Origin: Lachnospiraceae bacterium
GTDB taxonomy: Bacteria > Bacillota > Clostridia > Lachnospirales > Lachnospiraceae
Direction: 5' to 3'
Assembly: GCA_900764225.1 (NCBI GenBank)
Contig: CAAFNG010000319.1
Location: forward strand, 1-6,774
Length of the DNA: 6,774 bases
Below the pieces are notes generated by a model, which was given only the letters and a program-made list of their open reading frames with translations, did no database searches and was not told where the DNA came from. Numbering within the stretch: position 1 is the stretch's first letter; every line of letters begins with the position of its first letter. The position numbers and the translations under genes were made by a program. This document shows, in pieces, positions 1 to 5,572 of this stretch.

Positions 1-43
1 CCCGTCTAATTCGTCGGCAGCGTCAGATGTGTATAAGAGACAG
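1..43 (+). other. Untrimmed Illumina Nextera Read 1 adapter with i5 index (not genomic)
   Basis: Positions 11-24 read TCGTCGGCAGCGTC and 25-43 read AGATGTGTATAAGAGACAG. Together they are the complete 33-nt Nextera Read 1 transposase adapter with its Tn5 mosaic end. Positions 3-10, CGTCTAAT, sit exactly where the i5 index belongs and match what I recall as index S510. Position 2 fits the last base of the flanking P5 sequence (ACAC), and position 1 does not. Genomic sequence starts at 44. Any protein read through this stretch carries artificial residues. Confidence 0.98.
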
Positions 44-1216
44 CATGATAACTGTATCTACATCCATGTCATACTCAGATCCTGGAATCTCAACCGGGCG
101 TCTTCTTCCGGAAGCATCCGGCTCACCAAGCTCCATCTTGATAACCTTCATACCATTTACATGGCCGTTCTCATCCACAAGGATCTCCTTCGGATTAGTA
201 AGAAGATCAAAGATAATGCCCTCTTCTTTTGCGTGATGAACTTCCTCTGCTCGTGCTGGAAGCTCTGCCTCACTTCTTCTGTATACGATATGTACCTCAG
301 CGCCAAGTCTCAGAGCTGTTCTTGCAGCATCCATGGCAACGTTACCGCCACCAACAACTGCAACTTTCTTACCTGCTGCGATTGGTGTATCGTAGGAATC
401 ATCAAATGCTTTCATGAGGTTGCTTCTTGTAAGATACTCGTTGGCAGAGAATACACCGCTTGCATTCTCACCCGGAATACCCATAAACATCGGAAGTCCT
501 GCTCCGGAACCAATGAATACAGCCTCAAATCCCTCATCCTCGATCAGCTGATCGATGGTTGTGGATTTACCGATGACAACGTTTGTCTCGAACTTAACAC
601 CTAACTCTTTAACTTTCTCGATCTCTTTCTTAACGACTTTCTGTTTCGGAAGACGGAACTCCGGAATACCGTAAACAAGAACACCGCCAAGCTCATGAAG
701 AGCTTCGAATACAGTTACATCGTAGCCAGCTTTTGCAAGGTCACCAGCACAGGTAAGTCCGGAAGGACCAGAACCGATAACTGCAACCTTATGTCCGTTC
801 TTAACTTCTGCTCCGGCAGGTTTGATATCATGCTCAAGTGCATAGTCAGCAACGAATCTCTCAAGTTTACCGATGGAAACAGCCTCGCCTTTCTTACCAC
901 GGATACACTGTCCCTCACACTGAGACTCCTGCGGGCATACACGACCACAGATAGCCGGAAGTGCAGAAGACTGTCCGATCACCTTGTAGGCTTCTTCAAT
1001 GTTTCCTTCTTTAATATGTTCAATGAATCCAGGAATGTTAATGGATACCGGGCATCCCTCCACACATTTCGGTTTCTTACAGCCAAGACATCTCTGAGCC
1101 TCTTCCATTGCTTCTTCCTGATTATATCCAAGACATACTTCCCCAAAGTTTGTCGCACGTACCTTCGGATCCTGCTCTCTTACAGGAACTTTATTTAACA
1201 TTTTTGCATCTGCCAT
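44..1216 (-). CDS. nfnB: NfnB/NfnL, large subunit of NADH-dependent ferredoxin:NADP+ oxidoreductase (3'-truncated)
   Basis: This is the large flavoprotein subunit of the cytoplasmic electron-bifurcating transhydrogenase, a homologue of the glutamate synthase small chain often annotated gltA. The family couples ferredoxin and NADH oxidation to reduction of two NADP+. The N-terminus carries cysteines for two [4Fe-4S] clusters (C43, C46, C51, C55 and C90, C94, C100, C104, plus C28). An FAD-binding Rossmann motif GSGPSG lies at 148-153 and a second nucleotide motif GGGNVAMDAA at 289-298. Only 391 codons are genuine. The frame continues into the adapter, which adds LSLIHI and a stop, and the last 70 or so residues are missing compared with the usual length of about 460. 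The ATG overlaps the nfnA stop by one base (TAATG) and has a strong internal SD. A true glutamate synthase chain is less likely because no large GltB subunit is adjacent and nfnA is. Confidence 0.92.
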
Positions 1217-2103
1217 TACTTGTCACCTCCGCACTGTCCGCATCCACCGTGGTGGGTATCGCCTTCCTGAAGTTTCAGTAATGCACGTCCCTCCTGGGTC
1301 TTGTACATCTGGCTTCTCTTCATAGCCTGATCGAAGTCAACAAGATGTCCGTCGAACTCCGGTCCGTCTACACAGGCAAATTTAATCTCATCACCGACCT
1401 GCAGACGACATGCGCCGCACATACCGGTTCCGTCAACCATGATCGGGTTCATGCTGACAATTGTATGGATGCCCAGCTTCTTGGTAAGAAGACAGACGAA
1501 TTTCATCATGATCATCGGTCCGATTGCAACGCAGACATCATACTGTTTACCCTCGTTTGTTACAAGATCCTCAAGCGTCTTGGTTACCATACCGGAACGT
1601 CCGTAGGAACCATCATCTGTTGTAACATAAAGGTTGGAAACTGATGCAAGCTCTTTCTCAAGGATAACCATATCCTTCGTCTTGGATCCAAGGATAACAT
1701 CTGCTGTGATGCCATGCTCATGAAGCCATTTAACCTGCGGATAAACAGGTGCTGTACCAACACCACCGGCAACGAATACCATTTTTTTCTTCTTGAGTTC
1801 TTCGATATCCTCGTGTACAAACTCAGACGGGCATCCAAGAGGTCCTACGAAGTCACGGAAAACATCTCCCTCTTTCAGTGCAGCCATCTTAATTGTAGAT
1901 GCACCAATCTCCTGGAATACGATGGTGATCGTACCTGCCTCGCGATCGTAATCGCAGATAGTGAGTGGAATTCTCTCGCCCTTCTCATCAAGTTTCGCAA
2001 TAATAAATTGTCCTGGCAGACAGTGGCTTGCCACACGTGGTGCATGCACAACCATAAGATGGATCTTAGCTGCCAGCGTTTCAGCTTTTAAAACCTTATA
2101 CAT
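1216..2103 (-). CDS. nfnA: NfnA/NfnS, small FAD/[2Fe-2S] subunit of NADH-dependent ferredoxin:NADP+ oxidoreductase
   Basis: This 295-aa protein belongs to the ferredoxin-NADP reductase/dihydroorotate dehydrogenase electron-transfer (PyrK-like) family. In NfnAB complexes it holds the NADH-side FAD and a [2Fe-2S] cluster. An FAD-binding beta-barrel occupies about residues 1-100, with RIPLTICD at 44-51 as the flavin motif. The pyridine nucleotide motif VAGGVGTAPVYPQ lies at 111-123. The cluster ligands are D224, C229, C232 and C244 (VDGTGMCGAC then CVDGPEFDGH), the Asp/Cys3 arrangement known for NfnA. The tail ends HHGGCGQCGGDK, an extra CxxC pair (C288, C291). AGGAGG is 6 nt upstream of the ATG. 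It is first in a two-gene operon with nfnB. SudB or a PyrK-like role is the alternative, but pairing with the large subunit favours Nfn. Confidence 0.92.
   Translation of the reverse strand: MYKVLKAETLAAKIHLMVVHAPRVASHCLPGQFIIAKLDEKGERIPLTICDYDREAGTITIVFQEIGASTIKMAALKEGDVFRDFVGPLGCPSEFVHEDIEELKKKKMVFVAGGVGTAPVYPQVKWLHEHGITADVILGSKTKDMVILEKELASVSNLYVTTDDGSYGRSGMVTKTLEDLVTNEGKQYDVCVAIGPMIMMKFVCLLTKKLGIHTIVSMNPIMVDGTGMCGACRLQVGDEIKFACVDGPEFDGHLVDFDQAMKRSQMYKTQEGRALLKLQEGDTHHGGCGQCGGDK
1223..1230 (-). promoter_or_regulatory. Ribosome binding site of nfnB inside the end of nfnA
   Basis: The minus strand reads GGAGGTGA, a near-perfect anti-SD match, followed by a 6-nt spacer and the nfnB ATG at 1216. 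It lies within the last codons of nfnA. Together with the one-base TAATG overlap it indicates translational coupling and roughly stoichiometric synthesis of the two subunits. Confidence 0.9.
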
Positions 2104-2109
2104 GGTCTT

Positions 2110-2115
2110 CCTCCT
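2110..2115 (-). promoter_or_regulatory. Ribosome binding site of nfnA
   Basis: AGGAGG on the minus strand lies 6 nt before the ATG at 2103. It supports this start, and no alternative start with a comparable site is visible upstream. Confidence 0.9.
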
Positions 2116-2139
2116 CGCGCAAATTATAAACCTTTATTA

Positions 2140-2168
2140 ATAATACGCTAAAATTTATCATATGGCAA
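2140..2168 (-). promoter_or_regulatory. Sigma-A promoter for nfnAB
   Basis: On the minus strand a -35 box TTGCCA (2168-2163, 5/6 to consensus) and a -10 box TATTAT (2145-2140, 5/6) are separated by exactly 17 nt. The predicted start is near 2133, giving a leader of about 30 nt with the AGGAGG site. The region is AT-rich, and a TATAAT at 2128-2123 also exists but has no -35 partner. I found no clear operator such as a Rex or cre site. Confidence 0.75.
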
Positions 2169-2234
2169 GGGGAGATTTACAATTTCTGTCGATTTTCTTT
2201 ATCACATTACAGTGCAACCACGTTAGTCATACAT

Positions 2235-2273
2235 AACTTATAGAAAAAAGAAATCATCTTTTTTCTATAAGTT
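2235..2273 (-). terminator. AT-rich 17-bp perfect inverted repeat at the tepA stop; candidate terminator
   Basis: Positions 2235-2251 and 2257-2273 are exact reverse complements around a 5-nt loop (2252-2256). One arm is the last five sense codons of the tepA-like gene plus two bases, and the loop holds most of its stop codon. The stem is nearly all A/T apart from a few G-C pairs, and no long U-tract follows on the minus strand, although six consecutive Us lie inside the 3' arm. It could work as a weak terminator or a 3'-end stabilising hairpin between tepA and nfnAB. The structure is certain; its function is inferred. Confidence 0.55.
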
Positions 2274-2952
2274 TATACAGCTTATCCAGTGCCTCGCGGA
2301 TTCCTCCCATCTCATCGATCAGCCCTTCTTTTACTGCATCTGCCCCTTCCAGCATGGTTCCCACATCTTTGACCAGCTGGGAAGTATCCAGCATCAGTTC
2401 CTCCATACGCTCTACCGTGATATGCGAATGTTCTGACACAAAGCCAGTAATCCGGTCCTGAATCTTTTCCATATTACGGTATGTCTGTACTACACCGATA
2501 AACATTCCATTCTGGCGTACAGGATGAACCACCATAGTCGCGCTTGGCACAATAAAGGAATAATCTGCGGAAACAGCCAGCGGAACACCAATGGAATGTC
2601 CTCCTCCCAGAACCAGGGAAACCGTAGGAATACTTAAAGAGGCAATCATCTCCGCAATAGCCAGCCCTGCTTCCACGTCCCCACCCACTGTATTCAAAAG
2701 GATCAGAAGCCCCTCGATTTCTTCGTCATCCTCGATCAGTGCCAGCTTGGGAAGCACATGCTCATATTTCGTGGTTTTGCTATTGGAAGGTGCTGACTCA
2801 TGACCTTCGATCTCACCGATCACTGTAAGAAGCTCCACCTTATGTTTTCTTGAATTCCCTTCAAGCATTACCTGTCCCATTTCACAGATCTGGCCATTCT
2901 GACTGTCCTCCCGGTCCAACTCCTTCTGCTTTTCATTTTCTTTTTTTTCCAT
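2254..2952 (-). CDS. tepA: TepA-like ClpP-family serine peptidase
   Basis: This 232-aa protein has a crotonase/ClpP fold and resembles the Bacillus TepA (YmfB) group rather than housekeeping ClpP. The nucleophile is S120 in GGGHSIG, replacing the ClpP GxASxG motif. H143 in VVHPVR matches the ClpP MIHQP histidine. D196 aligns with the triad aspartate upstream of DAVKEGLID (205-213). The oxyanion-hole glycines lie in TVGGDVEAG (88-96). The first 25 residues are highly charged, with no signal peptide or membrane segment, so it is probably cytoplasmic. Substrates are unknown; Bacillus TepA has been linked to protein translocation and is a suggested peptidase. The start ATG follows GGAGGT by 8 nt. 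Codons 2-4 contain a run of eight As. It lies alone between yebC and nfnAB. Confidence 0.87.
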   Translation of the reverse strand: MEKKENEKQKELDREDSQNGQICEMGQVMLEGNSRKHKVELLTVIGEIEGHESAPSNSKTTKYEHVLPKLALIEDDEEIEGLLILLNTVGGDVEAGLAIAEMIASLSIPTVSLVLGGGHSIGVPLAVSADYSFIVPSATMVVHPVRQNGMFIGVVQTYRNMEKIQDRITGFVSEHSHITVERMEELMLDTSQLVKDVGTMLEGADAVKEGLIDEMGGIREALDKLYKLIEKR

Positions 2953-2957
2953 ATAAA

Positions 2958-2990
2958 AATACCTCCAGAATCTGAAATTCTGAAGGTATT
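2958..2990 (-). promoter_or_regulatory. Hairpin that covers the tepA ribosome binding site; possible yebC terminator
   Basis: On the minus strand 2990-2977 and 2971-2958 pair over 14 bp, 13 Watson-Crick plus one G-U, around a 5-nt loop. The 3' arm contains the whole SD GGAGGT (2966-2961) and runs into five Ts (2959-2955). A transcript reading through from yebC would therefore either terminate here or present a masked tepA start. This reading is inferred from base pairing. Confidence 0.65.
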
Positions 2991-3017
2991 ATATGCAAAA
3001 GATCAATTTCTATTCAA
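2988..3017 (-). promoter_or_regulatory. Possible sigma-A promoter for tepA
   Basis: A perfect -10 TATAAT (2993-2988) has a weak -35 TTGAAT (3017-3012, 4/6) at 18-nt spacing, overlapping the yebC stop region. Initiation would fall near 2981, inside the 5' arm of the hairpin at 2958-2990. RNA from this promoter could not form the full stem and would have a free SD. The AT-rich setting makes a chance match possible. Confidence 0.45.
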
Positions 3018-3020
3018 AAA

Positions 3021-3764
3021 TCACTCGTCCCAGTTTGTCCATACATCTGTGACATCGTCGTCCTCATCAAGAAGATCCAGTGTTCTGTTAAGATCTTTGA
3101 TGGCCTGCTCATCAGTAAGTTCTACGTATGTCTGCGGGATCATGGCGATCTGTGCTTCCATAAGTGGAATTCCGGCTTTCTCAAGTGCCTCACGTACTGC
3201 ACTGAAATCATCTGGTGTAGTAAGGATCTCGAAGCTGTCCTCTTCCTCATTGAAGTCCTCAGCTCCTGCGTCCAGAGCTGTCATCATCAGCTCGTCCGCA
3301 TCCATTTCACCGCACTCATCCTCAAGTGCTTCCTTATCGATGATGATCTGGCCTTTCTGATCGAACATGAAAGATACGCATCCCTGTGTTCCGATACTTC
3401 CGTTACCTTTGGTAAATGCGTTACGTACATTACCAGCTGTACGGTTCTTGTTATCTGTAAGAGTCTCAACGATGATGGCAACACCATTCGGACCATATCC
3501 CTCATATACAGCCTTCTCATAGCTGTCTGCGGAATCTGCGCCTGCTGCCTTCTTGATTCCACGGTCAATGGTATCGTTCGGCATGTTGTTCGCTTTCGCC
3601 TTGGCAATGACATCACGAAGCTTGCTGTTGTTTGCAGGATCCGGACCGCCAGCCTTTACTGCCATAACGATCTCGCGTCCGATAACTGTAAAGATCTTAC
3701 CTTTCTTGGCATCGTTTTTCTCTTTCTTATGTTTGATATTGGCAAATTTTGAATGTCCTGACAT
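3021..3764 (-). CDS. yebC: YebC/PmpR (TACO1) family regulator
   Basis: This is a full-length 247-aa member of the YebC/TACO1 family, a cytoplasmic protein described as a transcriptional regulator (PmpR) and, for several members, as a translation factor acting on ribosomes at difficult sequences. The hallmark N-terminus [18 protein letters not shown] is followed by [12 protein letters not shown] (22-33). Next come the conserved blocks [26 protein letters not shown] and [11 protein letters not shown], and then the acidic second and third domains. The C-terminus is very acidic ([12 protein letters not shown]). The ATG is preceded by AAGGAG at 3781-3776. The gene is transcribed from its own strong promoter. 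In many bacteria yebC neighbours ruvC; here it stands alone, so context adds nothing about its specific role. Confidence 0.96.
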   Translation of the reverse strand: MSGHSKFANIKHKKEKNDAKKGKIFTVIGREIVMAVKAGGPDPANNSKLRDVIAKAKANNMPNDTIDRGIKKAAGADSADSYEKAVYEGYGPNGVAIIVETLTDNKNRTAGNVRNAFTKGNGSIGTQGCVSFMFDQKGQIIIDKEALEDECGEMDADELMMTALDAGAEDFNEEEDSFEILTTPDDFSAVREALEKAGIPLMEAQIAMIPQTYVELTDEQAIKDLNRTLDLLDEDDDVTDVWTNWDE

Positions 3765-3813
3765 CTTATCTTCCTCTCCTTGTTCTTACGTTTCACGTAT
3801 TACAACTCGATTA

Positions 3814-3842
3814 AATATATCACTTATAGAAGATTTCGTCAA
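3814..3842 (-). promoter_or_regulatory. Strong extended -10 sigma-A promoter for yebC
   Basis: On the minus strand a -35 TTGACG (3842-3837, 5/6) and a -10 TATATT (3819-3814, 5/6) are spaced 17 nt apart, with the extended -10 element TG one base before the -10. Transcription should start near 3807, leaving a leader of about 43 nt. The leader contains a small inverted repeat TACGT-TTC-ACGTA (plus strand, 3787-3799) and the AAGGAG site. The promoter begins only about 30 nt after the mazF stop, separating yebC from the upstream operon. Confidence 0.8.
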
Positions 3843-3874
3843 GAATCAGAATATCTGCCTTAAGAAAAACTCCG

Positions 3875-4222
3875 CTAAAACGTAAGCTCCAGGCTTATCT
3901 CAAGGGCATGGTTCACCTTATCCAGCATGGTACCATCCAGATGGCATACCTTATCCTTCAGTCTCCGCTTGTCGATCGTGCGGAGCTGTTCCAGAAGAAT
4001 TACGGAATCCTTTTCGATCCCGTATGCAGATGCATCGATCTCAATATGTGTCGGCAGCTTTGCCTTGTTCATTTTTGATGTAATGGCCGCGCAGATCACT
4101 GTGGGGCTGTGTCGGTTGCCCACATCGTTCTGAATGATCAGTACCGGTCGGATTCCTCCCTGCTCACTTCCCACCACGGGACGCAGATCCGCGTAAAAAA
4201 TATCCCCTCTTTTTATAACCAC
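3875..4222 (-). CDS. mazF: MazF/EndoA-type mRNA endoribonuclease toxin
   Basis: This PemK/MazF-fold toxin, 115 aa from the chosen start, is very close in pattern to Bacillus EndoA/NdoA (116 aa), which cleaves mRNA at UACAU-like sites. It opens [20 protein letters not shown], and the known catalytic residues fall at R25 (in GGIRPVL) and T48 (in CAAIT), the same numbers as in Endo[11 protein letters not shown] and the C-terminal ALEISL are also conserved. The start is GTG at 4222: GGAG at 4236-4233 gives 10-nt spacing, and this start makes the length and residue numbering agree with EndoA. A GTG at 4231 would be only 1 nt from that SD. It follows alr as in Bacillus, but the expected upstream antitoxin gene is not recognisable. 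I see no terminator after it. Confidence 0.94.
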   Translation of the reverse strand: MVIKRGDIFYADLRPVVGSEQGGIRPVLIIQNDVGNRHSPTVICAAITSKMNKAKLPTHIEIDASAYGIEKDSVILLEQLRTIDKRRLKDKVCHLDGTMLDKVNHALEISLELTF

Positions 4223-4232
4223 ACAATTCACA

Positions 4233-4236
4233 CTCC
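4233..4236 (-). promoter_or_regulatory. Ribosome binding site deciding the mazF start
   Basis: GGAG on the minus strand lies 10 nt before GTG 4222 but only 1 nt before GTG 4231. It therefore selects the downstream start. Confidence 0.7.
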
Positions 4237-4321
4237 GATTCTGGTCCGGCCTCCCGGCTGTACCAGGAGACTGTAGTCCTTTTTAAGGTTAAGTATTTCC
4301 ACAATCTCGCTGTGTATACAT

Positions 4322-4342
4322 GCGTGGTAATTTTTTACCCGC
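4322..4342 (-). repeat. Small stem-loop upstream of mazF
   Basis: The minus strand pairs GGTAA with TTACC across an AAAA loop, extended by three G-C pairs with a single bulged A, giving eight base pairs. An imperfect second GGTAA...TTACC pair lies about 25 nt upstream. No U-tract follows, so it is not a normal terminator. A role in the mazF leader is speculative. Confidence 0.4.
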
Positions 4343-4402
4343 TTTCCCTTTCCGGTAAAACAGATATTACCCGATCTATCCGAGGACTCTGGTCATTATA
4401 CT

Positions 4403-5572
4403 TTACTGGAAAAAGCTCTCTTCCTCACCGCATTCCCTACCGTCTTTGATATAAACCCTTGGAACACGCTTGCTGATCTCACAGACAAACTCATAGGAAA
4501 ATCTTCCGGAAAGATCACCCAGAGTCTCCACACTGATAAACTCATCGCCATCTCTTCCCATCAGTGTCACCTCATCACCAGTCTTCACATCCGGGATATC
4601 CGTCACATCCACCATAAACTGATCCATACATACACGACCAAGGATCGGCGCTTTTTTTCCATGGATCAGAACCCAGCCCTTATTGGAAAGCTGTCTCGGG
4701 TAGCCGTCTGCATAGCCAACCGGGATCGTTGCCATTCTGGTAAAGCGCTCTGTGACAAAAGTTCCTCCATAGCTGACCTCTGTTCCGCGTTCTACGTTCT
4801 TCACATAGGAAACATGGCTCTTTAATTCCATAGCCGGAGTCAGCTTCACCACGTCGCGCTCCACCTCATCAGAAGGATAAATACCGTAAATCGTGATTCC
4901 CGCACGCACAACATTTAAGTTTGCCTCCGGAACACGGATGATTCCTGCACTGTTGGAGCAGTGGCGTACCGGAACATGCACGCCTCTTTGTTCCAGAAGG
5001 TCCGCAAATCTGAGATATCGGTCAAGCTGTACCAGGGCAGGGGAACGGTCGAACTCATCTGCTCTTGCAAAATGTGTAAACATTCCCTCAATCTCAAGAT
5101 TCGGGATTTTGGATATCTCCTCGATGCGTACCGCATTCTCCGGAATGTCTGCATAACCGATCCGGGTCATTCCTGTGTCAAGCGCCAGATGAATATGTAC
5201 ATTTTTTCCGATGCGCTCTGCTGCTTTTGCATATTCCACGGCAGTATTCAGATCTGAAATGGTGATCCGGATATCATTGGCAGCCAGCTCCTCGTAATAT
5301 TCCTCAAAGACAAGCCCCAGGATCAGAACCGGCTTCGTAATGCCTGCATGTCGAAGCTCCAGTGCTTCTTCAGCGGTAGCTGTCGCAAAGCCCCAGATGT
5401 AATCGTAATCATGGATCAGTCTGGCAATGGCTCTGGCACCATGTCCATAGCCATCCGCCTTGATCACTGCGATGATCTTCGTTCCTTCCTTGATGTTCCT
5501 GTGCATTTCCTCAAAGTTGTGGGCAATGGCATCTAAAGATACCAGTGCTTTGACTCTCTCGTATTTTTTCAT
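4403..5572 (-). CDS. alr: Alanine racemase
   Basis: This PLP-dependent, fold-type III alanine racemase (389 aa, normal length) interconverts L- and D-alanine for peptidoglycan precursors in the cytoplasm. The PLP lysine is K38 in AVIKADGYGHG. The second catalytic base is Y268 in EVSYGGTF. R223 in VVRAGI is the residue that contacts the pyridine nitrogen, and R137 lies in DTGMTRIG. The active-site entry motif CMDQ is at 315-318. The position carbamylated in the Geobacillus enzyme (K129) is alanine here (A130). The ATG overlaps the nnr stop by 4 nt (ATGA), and GAGGAG (5586-5581) lies 8 nt upstream, so it is translated coupled to nnr. The nnr-alr-mazF order is a familiar Firmicute arrangement. 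Confidence 0.97.
   Translation of the reverse strand: MKKYERVKALVSLDAIAHNFEEMHRNIKEGTKIIAVIKADGYGHGARAIARLIHDYDYIWGFATATAEEALELRHAGITKPVLILGLVFEEYYEELAANDIRITISDLNTAVEYAKAAERIGKNVHIHLALDTGMTRIGYADIPENAVRIEEISKIPNLEIEGMFTHFARADEFDRSPALVQLDRYLRFADLLEQRGVHVPVRHCSNSAGIIRVPEANLNVVRAGITIYGIYPSDEVERDVVKLTPAMELKSHVSYVKNVERGTEVSYGGTFVTERFTRMATIPVGYADGYPRQLSNKGWVLIHGKKAPILGRVCMDQFMVDVTDIPDVKTGDEVTLMGRDGDEFISVETLGDLSGRFSYEFVCEISKRVPRVYIKDGRECGEEESFFQ

Larger units (their letters stand above)
4228..4392 (-). other. alr-mazF spacer with a 54-codon open frame lacking a clear start
   Basis: In Bacillus the EndoA antitoxin gene sits in this position. Here the roughly 180-nt spacer has no recognisable MazE or EndoAI. 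One minus-strand frame is open from just after a TGA at 4395-4393 to a TGA at 4230-4228, ending 5 nt before the mazF start. It encodes segments such as GKGKRVKNYHACIHSEIVEI and [16 protein letters not shown]. Its codons (AAG, GAC, TAC, CTG, CAG, ATC, ACC) look like real usage. The only canonical start is GTG at 4302, giving 24 residues, with no convincing SD. An ATG at 4396 lies one frame away. It may be a small gene, a decayed antitoxin or chance. The spacer also holds the GGTAA/TTACC hairpins. Confidence 0.35.

Noticed and set aside
29..604. Plus-strand ORF of 191 codons starting MYKRQ
   Set aside because: Its start codon and first residues lie in the adapter, and the rest is antisense to the well-supported nfnB; no RBS.
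695..1198. Plus-strand ORF of 167 codons
   Set aside because: Entirely antisense to nfnB, with low-complexity composition, no RBS and no recognisable motif.
44..1216. Glutamate synthase small subunit (GltD) assignment
   Set aside because: Sequence similarity fits, but the coupled nfnA partner with an Asp/Cys3 [2Fe-2S] site and the absence of a large GltB subunit favour NfnB.
3843..3874. Terminator after mazF
   Set aside because: Only a very short pairing (CAGA/TCTG) and a T5 run without a stem; not enough for an intrinsic terminator.
3553..3885. Plus-strand ORF of 110 codons
   Set aside because: Mostly antisense to yebC and runs through its promoter; hydrophobic stretches come from reading the complement of charged codons.
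4395..4400. TATAAT on the minus strand just after alr as a mazF promoter
   Set aside because: No acceptable -35 at 16-18 nt spacing and no extended -10; mazF more likely depends on read-through from nnr-alr, though this is not proven.
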